From: Silurus meridionalis
Taxonomy: Eukaryota > Chordata > Actinopteri > Siluriformes > Siluridae
Direction of reading: 5' to 3'
Assembly: GCF_014805685.1 (NCBI RefSeq)
Contig: NC_060906.1
Span: 8,158,346 to 8,222,345 of the forward strand
Length of the DNA: 64,000 bases
The stretch's first letter is position 1. Each line of letters begins with the position of its first letter. The notes beneath the pieces are model-generated. The model was not told the DNA's origin and searched no databases. It saw only the letters and a list, made by a program, of their open reading frames with translations. A program made the translations under genes and the position numbers. Positions 49,029 to 61,046 of the stretch are shown piece by piece.

Positions 49029-49679
49029 CAGAGGTGAAAAAAATACCATTTATTTTCTTCACGTTACTGCAATCGAGTCAGGTTTTTTTGTGTACTTCTT
49101 CTTTTTCAAGTTGTTTTTAAAATTTTTAGTTTTTCTTTTACTTAGGTATATTTTTTTGTACTTAACTACCTTTAAATCACATCCACTACTGAGTGGAAAA
49201 GAAAAAAGTGGAAACTACTGCATAGATTGATTGATGTGAGGAAAACAAACATGCTAAACTCGAGAAAGAAAGATGGAGCCGGACAAGACAGATGTCACTG
49301 ATGCAAACCCAACTTAAAGCGGAATGCAGTCGGATCGAAAGTTGTTCCATGTTCGCTGTCTGAATATTGAATCTGTATTTGCGATTTCTCTCATTATCAT
49401 AAATGCCATTATAACCCACATTAGACTCAAGTCATGGACTGTAGTGTTTATTTATATATTAATTTATTAATTTATTAATTTATTATCATTGCACTTTAAT
49501 TTGTAAAGATTTTCCTTAATTTAAAAACAACTAGTTTGAGATTTGCCCTTTTGGAAGTATACACTAGAATAGTAGATTTTAAATGAGCTACATTTTATTT
49601 TTTACTTGAGTTAAACTAGAAAGTTTACTGTTCTTAAGTACAATTAAAGTAGAATATTTTATTACTCTTTTCACCTCTG
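49029..49679. mobile_element. hAT MITE with perfect ends and 8-bp target-site duplication
   Basis: Terminal repeats CAGAGGTGAAAA (49029-49040) and TTTTCACCTCTG (49668-49679) are perfect inverted matches. The flanks carry the 8-bp direct repeat GAGATAAG at 49021-49028 and 49680-49687. CAGAGGTG ends and 8-bp duplications are diagnostic of hAT transposons. The 651-bp interior has no transposase frame. Confidence 0.92.
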
Positions 49680-49980
49680 GAGATAAGCTCATCCTCAGAT
49701 CTTTAGGTATGTGAATTCATACATCCACATCAATCAAATTTTCTCATGGGAATCTCACAGAATGTTAACACTTTCTGGTGTGTCCACAGAGACATACTAA
49801 TTTTCACTTCTGTCCTGTCTGGTTTAACAGCTATTGCTAAAGAATATAACAAGGCTCCAGTTAATACATTAAATAATGACATTGTCCAGGTACGAGGAAA
49901 TCTCACAGAAACCACTTCAGAAAATTCTAACGATTGTCCATGATGTTAATTTAAAAATAATTGTTTTCCTTAATATGGTT

Positions 49981-50165
49981 AAGGTTGCTGTAGGTCAGAA
50001 GGTCAATGGTTCAAGCCCCAGTATCCTCAAGCTTCCACTCTTGGGATCTTGAGCAAGGCCCTTAACCCTCTGTGCTCCATAGTCGCTCTATCATGGTTGA
50101 CCCTGCGCTCTGACCCCAGCTTCTTAACATCTCTGAGATATACGAAGAAAGAATTTCACTGTGCT
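49981..50165 (+). mobile_element. tRNA-derived SINE with LINE-type 3' tail
   Basis: B-box-like GGTTCAAGCCCC at about 50009, then TTGAGCAAGGCCCTTAACC, and a tail AAGAAAGAATTTCACTGTGC, which resembles L2-type 3' ends used by fish SINEs. The tail differs from the SINE at 47753, so it is another subfamily. Confidence 0.65.
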
Positions 50166-51540
50166 TAAAAAGTAAGCAAAAGTAAAAACCACTTTTCTTT
50201 CCTTTCTTTTCTTTCAGAAATGTCCACTAGTTATTTTTTGTTCAAAAATGGTAAGCATGAATTCGTATCCAAGTTTTTGTTGCACGGTCCATCAGATATT
50301 TCTCTGCCTCCTTACAGTTGTATGAATTAAAAAAGAAATTGAAATTGAATCCCGGAGAAACGTCGCAGCTGGTGAACACAAGAGCCATGTTTGGTCTGGG
50401 TTCCTTCTCTGCAATTTTCTCTACAAGTGGAAAGCTGTCACCAGGTCATGCCAACAATTGCAGGGGTATGTTTGGTTACAGAAACCAAAATCCCGATCGC
50501 CATCTCCATCGTTTACGCTTGTAAATAAACGATGGCACATGCTTTTAAGATGTCAGCTTTTTTTTTGAGGAATTTATCCCCTACCCGGTTCATATTTGGG
50601 TAAAATCTGTGGCTGATTATGTGGCAATGTGGTGATGACTGGAGTCCAACGTCACATCTGTCACCATAATTGGGCCATCGGGTCTGCTCTTTGTGTGGTG
50701 CAAGAAAATTAAAGGAAAAAAGAAGCAAATTTATCATGGGTACAAAAAAAAAAAACAACAGGGAGGCCAGTGGTGCACATGTTTAAAAGCACGATCACGA
50801 GTTTTCTTTCTTTGAACGTAGCGAGACACGGTTGTTTGAACAATAGAAAGATTTATGGTTGGGCTCGAACATGAAGCATTCACTTAAATAAAGGAATATC
50901 AAGCCGTTGTATTAGCCAGTAGACTCATTGTATACAGTGTAAGGATTTAAACGCATCCATGATGACATTTGTTCGCTTTAAAAGAGCTTATTGCTCAAAA
51001 ATAACTTACAGAATCAGCAACACCAGATGCAAATGCAAGTTCTGCAGAGAGCAGGTGGATTGTGAACCTCCTCACTAGTTCAATATAGGCGAACCCAATT
51101 TTGTATATACATTCTGCATTGGCACGGAGTTAAAGGAAATTCTTTTGGTCGTTGCACCCGAACCGCATGCTTTTAACAGCTGGCCTATATTTCACTTGAA
51201 GCCTGCAACATTTAAGCATTTAATAGGCGTTTTTTTCTCCCTTTGCACAAACCCAGATCCTCTAATTAATAAATTTTCAGCCATCATGAGGGCGTAAAAG
51301 CTCAGCTAAAGCTCTGAAAAGAAGCACAGCATGGTCATAAGGGCCGACAATTGCCAATGCGAAGGTTTTAACAGAAAACGAAGGTTTTTTTTTTTTTGTC
51401 GATGCACGTGTAAACAACTTGGCATACACGGGCTCACACCACCCCATTAACTCATATACACTCCTTCTCATACTAAACACACACACAGACTAAAACTCCC
51501 CCGACACACACCAGCTCTCTCGGACTGTCTCCTCTGTAAT
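50166..51540. other. intergenic, nothing recognised
   Basis: Unique-looking sequence downstream of prrx1. No exon, RNA gene or named repeat is recognised. Confidence 0.5.
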
Positions 51541-51740
51541 AAGCTCCAGATGTGGTGCTGAAGGGGGTGAGGCGCTTGTATGTCATCCGCTGCGCTCGCG
51601 GCCCGTCTGAGGGGACGCCGGCAGGGCTGAGGGAGGGAGCGAGGGCCCCAGACCTGAGGTGCTGCGGATGGGGCGAGCGGGTCACTGCCTACGCACATCT
51701 GGAAGCACTTCAGGTCAATAAGGCCATGGCTGCATGAAAG
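51541..51740. other. GC-rich unique block of unknown nature
   Basis: About 200 bp of markedly GC-rich sequence (for example GCGCTCGCGGCCCGTCTGAG) in an AT-rich neighbourhood. Open frames cross it on both strands (plus 51552-51737, minus 51468-51770), but no domain is recognised. It could be a CpG-rich regulatory element or an unrecognised exon. Confidence 0.4.
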
Positions 51741-52402
51741 GTGAGACATACACACCCCGAACTGGCGCAAGAAACACGCAAGAGTTCAGAGTGCACACTA
51801 GACAACATACGTTATTGAATCTGAGTTGACAAGTCTACGCACAATCATACCATGAGCCGGGGAATCTTTTATATAAGAACTTTGATATCAGTGCATATAA
51901 TATAAGTGCTCAATGGGAATAGAACAGTTATTGCTTTAATCCAGAGATGTTTACTGCAATCTTTATTATATATATCTATAAGGGGGTTTTCTGAAGGGCA
52001 GAGTAACGCTGTTAGAATTCTAGAATCCTAACAGCAATGCAGATGCTTTGTAATGTCAAAGTCCTAATCTCAGTTTCAACAGAGATTACTTAATTTCTAT
52101 TAAATAAACAGTACAGTGTAAGAAATGAAAATGCGGCCAAACAATGAAGAAATGAATTCGAAAGTCATCAATGTGCTAAAAAAATAATTTAGGAAAAAAA
52201 AATGTTTTTATTCGAATCTCGTAATAATCATCAATGATTAAAAGCAAAGTAAAACAGAGGTGAGGGGGTGACAGGTTTTAAATCACCAATCAGTTTCTCA
52301 CATTGGAACTGGACATCACATAATCCCAAAACTAGCCTTATGAGCTGAAAATCAGATGCAGTGTCTAAAAGAGCATTTTACTTTTGAATAATGCATCACA
52401 TA
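51741..52402. other. intergenic, nothing recognised
   Basis: AT-rich, no recognised feature. Confidence 0.5.
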
Positions 52403-52591
52403 GAGAAGAAAAGAGAAGAGAAGAGAAAGAAGAGAAGAGAAGAGAAGAGAAGAGAAGAGAAGAGAAGAGAAGAGAAGAGAAGAGAAAAATTAAGGGAATT
52501 GAAGTGAAGAAACCAGTAGGTAAAAGAAAGAGAAGAGAAGAGAAGAGAAGAGAAGAGAAGAGAAGAGAAGAGAAGAGAAGAGAAGAGAAGA
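52403..52591. repeat. two (AAGAG)n arrays separated by a unique spacer
   Basis: Pentanucleotide AGAGA/AAGAG units run at 52403-52486 and again at 52527-52591, with about 40 bp of other sequence between. The strand asymmetry is strong, with purines on the plus strand. Confidence 0.96.
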
Positions 52592-53658
52592 CTTTCTAAA
52601 TAAATCATTTTCTCACACACAGTATTTTCAGAGATGTACACAACACTGACCCTGTTTAAAGTCACAGCACTCTAACTCACCTCACTGTCGCTAATCACGA
52701 TTAACCTCATGAGGAAAAACAAGTTTAAATATATTTATTTGTATCTTGTTTGTTAGAAAGGGAAAATGGTACATGTTATTGTTTTGTCTTGATGTCGTTT
52801 TTCTCTGTTGCCTGCAACAGAGCTGTGAGTGACACATCAGCTGCTCTGAATGTTAATATGCGTGATTACTGCTTGAGATGCAAGACTCTTTATTCCCATA
52901 TGCTTTGAATTATAAAATTTCATACAGACAAAAAAACCAAACAGGAAGTATAAGTTGTCCTTGAAAAACAAATTATATTTGTGTTAGTATGCGACGTTAC
53001 ATGTTTCACCATCAACCAACAGCTAGGTGTCAGTGGTACAGTAGGTTATATAGAATGAAATGTATTTAAGACATGACCTTCGTCATGGTTCAGCTGTTCA
53101 GCTGATTCGATGTTCCTTTAGCTTTTTAGAGTTCAGGTGAATTGGCTTTTTACATCTCCTACAGCTCCAGAATCCCTTTTTTTTCTCATTTCCGCCATTT
53201 TTTCCTTCACGTTGAGTAAATTCAAACTTAAGCAAACTACGATCATCCTTTGAAGAACTCACTTCGTTTAGCTGAATCTAATGTCATAAAAAAAAGAAAA
53301 GAATGGAGGGGGAAGGGTTAAATCATCCAGACACTATGTCTGCCTCACAGTCTCCACATTAGTCCAGATATATGAAGAGTTTCATTTCCTCAAAAACGTC
53401 TCTACATTCATCAACAGTGATGAAGATGGTAACGAAAAAAATCCAGCATAAAAGGAGGAGGGAGGAAGGAGGAGGAAGAAGATCCATAATTCCAGAAGGA
53501 CGTTCGGATTGTTCCTTTCCCAATGGAGTTTTGCAGAAAGAGGAATCTCAGACCAATTTGTCCCGTTTTCTTTAAAGGCCTTGTGAAGTCATCGAACTCC
53601 GTTGAGGCTTCCTCTTCTTCGTTTCCATCCTCCCTTCTTTAGTCTCTCACCCCTCGTC
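52592..53658 (-). other. prrx1: probable prrx1 3' UTR and downstream flank
   Basis: This lies immediately 3' of the prrx1 stop codon on the minus strand. It is repeat-free and contains AATAAA-type signals on the minus strand at 52889-52894 and 52734-52739. The transcript end is not determined. Confidence 0.45.
52889..52894 (-). promoter_or_regulatory. prrx1: candidate prrx1 polyadenylation signal
   Basis: AATAAA on the minus strand, about 765 bases after the prrx1 stop codon. Chosen as the first canonical hexamer noticed; transcript data would be needed to place the true end. Confidence 0.3.
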
Positions 53659-53791
53659 TCAGTTAACAGTAGGGACCTGGTTGAGGCTGTACTCCTTGGC
53701 TTTTAGTCTTAGGTTAGCAATGCTGTTGGCCATGTTCATTCCCTGGGTGGAAGTGGTGTTGGCACAAGTGGGTGGGTAGGTTGCCATTGTG
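53659..53791 (-). CDS. prrx1: prrx1 exon 4, OAR-containing terminal exon
   Basis: After a TTTCATCAG acceptor the first base C completes a Ser codon begun in exon 3 (AG+C). Forty-three further residues follow, TMATYPPTCANTTSTQG then MNMANSIANLRLKAKEYSL and NQVPTVN, ending with TGA at 53661-53659. MANSIANLRLKAKEYSL is the OAR motif of paired-type factors; in PRRX1 it is present only in the long isoform and restrains DNA binding or transactivation. Relative to human PRRX1 two residues between YSL and NQVPTVN are missing. This makes the full protein 246 residues, close to the 245 of the human long form. Confidence 0.95.
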
Positions 53792-55110
53792 CTGATGAAA
53801 TAAATGATAAAAAAAACTATAAGGATCACCTCAGAAATTCTATACACTATACACAATATTTTATTTTTAAAATCCAAATTTGAGTTGTCTGTTGCTACAC
53901 ATCTAAAACATATATAGTAAAATTAAAAAAACAAAAAAAAAGTACTTGCTTTCTGTGGGCAGCATTTTCTGTGGCACTCGCACTGGCCCTCCCTCCGAAC
54001 TCGGAAACCAGCTTAAGAATATATAAATAGTTATTAAGGTTTTATATGTTCTGTATTAACATGTAATAATTGTGCACATCAGTGCATCAAAGCAGAAATA
54101 AAAAAGAAAAAAAACTCAACCTCAAATTTGCATTAGCTTCTTTTCCTGGCCTCATTTCCAGTCAAAAGCATAAATATGCCAGAAAGTGGTCAAAGAACAC
54201 ATTTGCACAAATCGAAAATTGAGCGTTTGCTCAGTCGTATTTCTGAACAGCTCAAAAAACCAAAAACGAGACCATAACCAGTGTAACCAGAGACACAGAA
54301 AATCCTGCCCAGTGAAGCTTTTCTCCTCGCATTGTTAGCGTGTATCTTATAACCCAGAGGTCACAGGGCACAGAGGTGGATTTAACACGGTTTGTTTTCA
54401 GATTATCACCTAACAGTGAGGGCTTGAGTTCGCTCAGGTCTTCCCGACTGAGACGCAGAACCGATTCCACAGTCTGTGCTGATCATATTGACTGGGATTT
54501 CATCAAAACTCTAAACTGCCTTGTCATTTTGCTCATTTCAATAGGAACTTTATGGTGAATTAGATTGCATTTGAAAAAAAAAGGAAATAGCCATAAAATA
54601 AAGGTGAATATCAAGAGAACTGGGCATGCGTACTCCTGGGATGCTGCAGAAATGTGGTGAAAGGAAATGAAAGAAAAACAAAAGCATGCTGGGAATTACT
54701 GATGGGAAGATCGAATAATTTTTCTGACTTGGTTCTTTAAATCTCGTTCATCAAAATAAACAAATCTTTTTTGAGTCATTTGGTTTATATCATCAGAAAC
54801 AAAATAAAATTGTAACATTTTTATCCCCAACACATCTACATACATGAACTTTGACTATAATTCCAATCATTTATTTATGTAAATATTACTGCATACCATT
54901 CAAGGGAGTCACGAGACAATAGAACGAACATTTTGGACTAAAAGAGTCGAAACTACTCAATTCTGTTTCCTGGACATAACCTACAGAGATTTTGCGATGC
55001 GCGTTCAGTAGAAAATAAACAAACCACTTTTTGAGACTCGTTCTCCTGAGTCGCATTAAAACTCGTTCATCAGAGTGGCACAAAGGACACTTCAAGGTTA
55101 AGGGGGTTAC
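53792..55110 (-). other. prrx1: prrx1 intron 3 (1319 bp)
   Basis: Donor GTAACC and acceptor TTTCATCAG bound it. In mammals the alternative terminal exon of the short PRRX1 isoform lies in the corresponding interval; no sequence coding for its SSSLPRCC-type tail is seen here. The stretch 54250-54560 is repeat-free and could hold an intronic enhancer. Confidence 0.7.
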
Positions 55111-55292
55111 CTGTAAGGGGTGGCGCTGCCCCAGGATAGGTAGTCGTTGGGCCGTGGGGCAGGACGAGGCACGATGGGCTGCTCCACCGCTGTTACGTCT
55201 CCTGAGTAGGATTTGAGGAGCGAGGCGTTCTTACTGGCCAGCATGGCTCGCTCGTTACGGCGGAACTTCGCTCGCCGGTTCTGAAACCACAC
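55111..55292 (-). CDS. prrx1: prrx1 exon 3, homeodomain recognition helix and linker
   Basis: The exon starts after CCACAG and reads VWFQNRRAKFRRNERAML, completing homeodomain helix 3. W48, F49, Q50, N51 and R53 are present. Q50 and N51 set recognition of TAATT-type sites; N51 contacts adenine. It continues with ASKNASLLKSYSGDVTAVEQ and PIVPRPAPRPNDYLSWGSAT, and ends PY plus AG before GTAACC. The VQ|VW junction is the usual intron position of paired-class homeoboxes. Sixty codons plus two bases give phase 2, which exon 4 completes. Confidence 0.96.
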
Positions 55293-57008
<1,716 letters not shown>

Positions 57009-57043
57009 TCATAAGAACATTGGTTTTAAATCAACTACTTTTA

Positions 57044-57044
<1 letters not shown>

Positions 57045-57111
<67 letters not shown>
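57045..57111. repeat. (GT)n microsatellite
   Basis: About 33 GT units starting 62 bp 5' of exon 2 relative to prrx1 transcription, i.e. in the intron 1 acceptor region on the opposite strand as AC. Confidence 0.97.
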
Positions 57112-57112
<1 letters not shown>

Positions 57113-57817
57113 TGCATTATCCAGATAATCTAAAATAATTTTCTGTCATCTCTGTGATCGGAGCATTACAAAACACCACCAGTGTTTTACAGTATGATTG
57201 ACACAGCAGCCCACGTGGCATTCTGGGAAATTATTCCCAATACTCTCTGATTAAACAAAAAAGATCTAAACATGATAATGTATAAATAATATAACACCAC
57301 TGTGGCAAAGAATACAGTGTAATAATACAGTCACATATAAAAATTGAATATGATTTTTTAAATAATTTTTTTCCTTCTTGTAGATTGTGATTAAACGTAT
57401 AGCTTTAAGTATTTTGATCGTATATCTCATGTATCTAGTGCTTGTTTTTTTTTTTGTTCATCTATAATACACTGATTATGTTCCTGTTAACCCATTACTT
57501 AAGTTGCTGTTGTTGAGTTTGATATAATTTTATAATCTTTTTGTAAATTAAACAGAATTTTTTGAAATGATTATTTTATTAGTATTTTGTTATGTATATT
57601 TATTTTAACATGTTTATTTGCCAATCAAATGGTTTCACCAGCTATATAACATATACAAATTTCCTAACAGTTGCTTTTGAAAATGATATAAACATAATAG
57701 TCTCTTTAACATGACAGGTTGGTGCCTTAAAAAAATACCACATGCCATAATGAGGTTTTAGAGTAATAATGTTATTGAAATATATTAATCATTATAGTAA
57801 ATAAATAGTAAACCCCT

Positions 57818-57919
57818 GTCTGAGTCTGGTTCCTCTAAAAGTTTCGGCTTGATACCATTTCAAGGAGTTTTTCTTGTGACTGTTGCCACTGGCTCACCTA
57901 TTAGGGATAAACTTATAGG

Positions 57920-57993
<74 letters not shown>

Positions 57994-58053
57994 CATTCTG
58001 TAAAAGTGCTTTGCGGACAATGTCCATTGTTAAAGACACCATGCAAATAAAAC
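57818..58053 (+). repeat. dispersed repeat copy carrying an (AT)n expansion
   Basis: CTGAGTCTGGTTCCTCTAAA, AAGGAGTTTTTCTTGTGACT and CATTAGGGATAAACTT-like sequence lie before an (AT)n tract at 57925-57991. CTTTGCGGACAATGTCCATT and the tail follow. The copy is antisense in prrx1 intron 1. Confidence 0.75.
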
Positions 58054-58586
58054 GAACCTGTGGTCAGTTAGTGTCAAATGCACATGGTATTTTCGATAGC
58101 AATGTGTTATACCTACACTTTAACCCAACAGTAAGAAGGAATAAATCCTGAAAGATCTTGAAGCGGTTCTTTGTGCTGAAACACAAGTACCTTCAGTACC
58201 ATTACAGCAAAATATTAAACTAAAAACCTTATTTGACATTCGATCATGCAAAGGCTCCTAGCATTATATTCTATTTTGTATAGAAGACTGGAAATATTTA
58301 TTATTATTAACAATAATAATAATAATTCTTGAGCCAGCACTGTACTGTGAAGTGTATGAATGTATAGTTATGCCTTTATATAGGGCAATTTTTTTTTATG
58401 TTCAGACAGTAATACATAATATTCAGAAAGCAATAAGTTTCCCCAGTGTCCTAATATTGCCCATAATAATAAAAATAATTATAAAGTTAATTAGAACGTA
58501 TACAAATGTATAATATTATAATAATATTTTTTATGCTACTATTATAATGTTATTATAGGTTTTACTCATGTGCTTTGGTATTGGTC

Positions 58587-58590
<4 letters not shown>

Positions 58591-58618
<28 letters not shown>

Positions 58619-58666
58619 TATTATTATTATAAGTATTATTATTATTATTGTTGTTGTTGTTGTTGT
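58591..58666. repeat. (ATA)n-(ATT)n-(GTT)n trinucleotide array
   Basis: Three adjoining trinucleotide blocks with a central inversion of AAT into ATT. Confidence 0.95.
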
Positions 58667-58734
58667 GGTTGCTGTTGGTTTATTCAGTAAAGCACAACAA
58701 AATCAGTTCTACTCATTAATAGCATGCAAAAATA

Positions 58735-58944
58735 GCCCTCCTTCTGATTGGCCACTAAATTAATAATCACTGCACCTGATTGGCTGTTTATTGACCAGTT
58801 CAGAATTTAGAAGAATCCACACCTCATTAAGGGCCATTAGCCGAGTCTGACTGCAAAATCTCATTGCGGTAATACATTTTATGGCTATAGAATATTTACT
58901 CTCTTTCAAATCTACATTCCATAATTAAATAGTATTATATATAG

Positions 58945-59014
<70 letters not shown>

Positions 59015-59120
59015 GTATTTAATTTCCTGACATGTAGCAGAGCTAATTGCTCAGCCATGGCGGCGGAGGCTGGAGGATAATTAGCTCAGCCTGTTTGTGG
59101 GAATCATTAGTGTATTCAAG
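58735..59120. promoter_or_regulatory. prrx1: candidate prrx1 intron 1 enhancer, split by an (AT)n tract
   Basis: 58735-58905 has two inverted CCAAT motifs (CTGATTGGCC, CTGATTGGCT), ATTAATAATCA and CATTAGCCG. 59041-59091 has two copies of TAATTGCTCAGCC/TAATTAGCTCAGCC about 36 bp apart. An (AT)n tract at 58949-59012 separates the two parts. Regulatory function is inferred from motif content and lack of repeats. Confidence 0.35.
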
Positions 59121-59176
59121 AACTTGTTAAACTTTATTGGGAATTCGCTTTAACTGAGTTTCCATGTCAGATTTAA

Positions 59177-59177
<1 letters not shown>

Positions 59178-59233
<56 letters not shown>
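59178..59233. repeat. (AC)n microsatellite
   Basis: About 28 AC units in prrx1 intron 1. Confidence 0.97.
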
Positions 59234-59236
<3 letters not shown>

Positions 59237-60016
59237 GCTTTGTGCGGGTTGCTTATATAAGTTGCAGTTGTAAACACAATGCTGTAACATGTAAACGTTG
59301 TTTGTTTTTATGCAAATATTCACTGCTGAGATATTAATAATATGTATAGTGTGCACAGTACAATGTGCGTAATATTTTATTATTTTATTATTAATACATT
59401 ATACAGGCCTTGTGCATTTAAATTGTATTCGTCTTTTTTTTTTAAGGAAACAGAAAATACTGCACGTGAGATTAAGACCTGATTCGGTATGATGTCAGTA
59501 TTTGACGCTATTTTATTGATTTATCGATCCCGTGATACAAACTGCACTTTCACATTCATTTTCTCGGTTAAAACAAAGAGCGTTTTTTCATTTTGATGAA
59601 TTCAATGATAAAATAATAAAAAAAATAATAATGAAGCTAAATCTTCAATTAGGCTAAAATCATATACGAAGAGGAAAGCGGTAAATAAATACATTTTAAT
59701 AAATAGGTTTAAAAATAAATTATAAATAATAAATAGTTACAATATTAATGTATCACATTATATAAATCTATTTATATTTATTTATATTTTTACATTTTCA
59801 CTTCAATATGTGCTGAATGGATTTGAAGAAGCTAGGCCTAGTTTAGTTTCCGATAAGAGTTTAGTTTCCCAATTTGCTGATTGCAAATGTACAAATGCTC
59901 TGATTTCGGCATGTTCATGGAGAACATCTTCATCACGCTGTTCATTTGCGTATTTGTTCGCAATCGAAATGGAGCGCTGTGTGTAGCTGTGCGCGCGCAT
60001 CCGCCACACAACGCGC

Positions 60017-60184
60017 TCATCTCATCTCATCTCATCTCATCTCATCTCATCTCATCTCATCTCATCTAATATCATCTCATCTCAACTCATCTCATCTCAT
60101 CTAATATCATCTCATCTCATCTCATCTCATCTCATCTCATCTAATATCATCTCATCTCATCCTATCTCGTCTCATCTCATCTCA
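60017..60184. repeat. (CTCAT)n pentanucleotide array
   Basis: About 33 units with recurrent CTAATAT variants, which suggest higher-order duplication of a block of several units. It lies about 610 bp into prrx1 intron 1. Confidence 0.96.
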
Positions 60185-60239
60185 AGATTCTATGCACATT
60201 TAACTTTTAGTTTTAGTTTACAGTGAAAAAGTGAATATT

Positions 60240-60317
60240 GTATTATATTATATTATATTAATTATATTATATTATATTATATTATATTATATTATATTAT
60301 ATTATATTATATTATAA
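60240..60317. repeat. (ATTAT)n pentanucleotide array
   Basis: About 15 units, one interrupted, 56 bp from the CTCAT array. Confidence 0.96.
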
Positions 60318-60796
60318 TAAACGTCATGTAAAATCATTATTTAAGAGTAAATGCTATTATAGAATATAATAGCATTTAATATAAGCATTTAATATAAAGA
60401 ATATAATATATTATAGAATTAGAAGGCCATGAAATACACAAATGTATATACAATATTTGATATACACGCCCCAGTGTTGAGTTAGTGTAATCTAATCTGT
60501 GCACGTGCGCAGGTTGGCCTTTAGTGTATTAAGCGTTGATAAGAGCAGCTGTCTCGTGAACGCGCCTTGAAAAATCAGGAGCGGGTTTTTCCCAGACTTT
60601 ACATGCAAACCTAAAATATATTGTATTATTAGAAAAACATTAGACATGTAGATGAGGATCATAGTGTGGATTTGTGTCATGACAGATGCATAAATAAGAG
60701 TTTAGGAATATTATATATACACATATAAATACACACACACACACACACACATGTTGCGCACTGCCTGGTTTGTTTTGCGCTCGATGCCACACTTAC

Positions 60797-61046
60797 TCTC
60801 GGGCTGCGCCGTGTCGCTGCCGCTGGTCAGCCCCGGAGACTCGAGCATTGTCCTGCCGGTCTCTGCCACGCTTTCATCCGCTTGCGCGCCCACCATCTCC
60901 CCTGCTTCTTCCAGATCCAACAGGTGGCTCACGGAGAAGTTCTTTTTGGCTTGCAGGTTGTCCACGCTGGCTGTAATGGGGCTCTCCAGTCTACTGGGCA
61001 CCGCCACGGCTCGTCTGTCCATTACATGCGCATAGCTAGAAGTCAT
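60797..61046 (-). CDS. prrx1: prrx1 exon 1, N-terminus with PRX domain
   Basis: The ATG at 61046-61044 opens MTSSYAHVMDRRAVAVPSRL, and an in-frame TAG lies five codons upstream (61061-61059), fixing the start. The segment NLQAKKNFSVSHLLDLEEAG (about residues 30-49) is the conserved PRX motif of PRRX1/PRRX2. After ESPGLTSGSDTAQPE the exon ends with a single A before GTAAGT. Phase 1 matches exon 2. The gene product is a nuclear transcription factor of mesenchyme, limb/fin bud and craniofacial development. The residues 10-28 diverge from human PRRX1, which is usual for fish. Whether it is the a or b teleost paralogue is not resolved. Confidence 0.96.

Noticed and set aside
53941..54015. Possible alternative prrx1 exon preceded by CTTAAG on the minus strand
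   Set aside because: The frame does not resemble the known short-isoform tail, and the donor-like CAAGTACT is weak.
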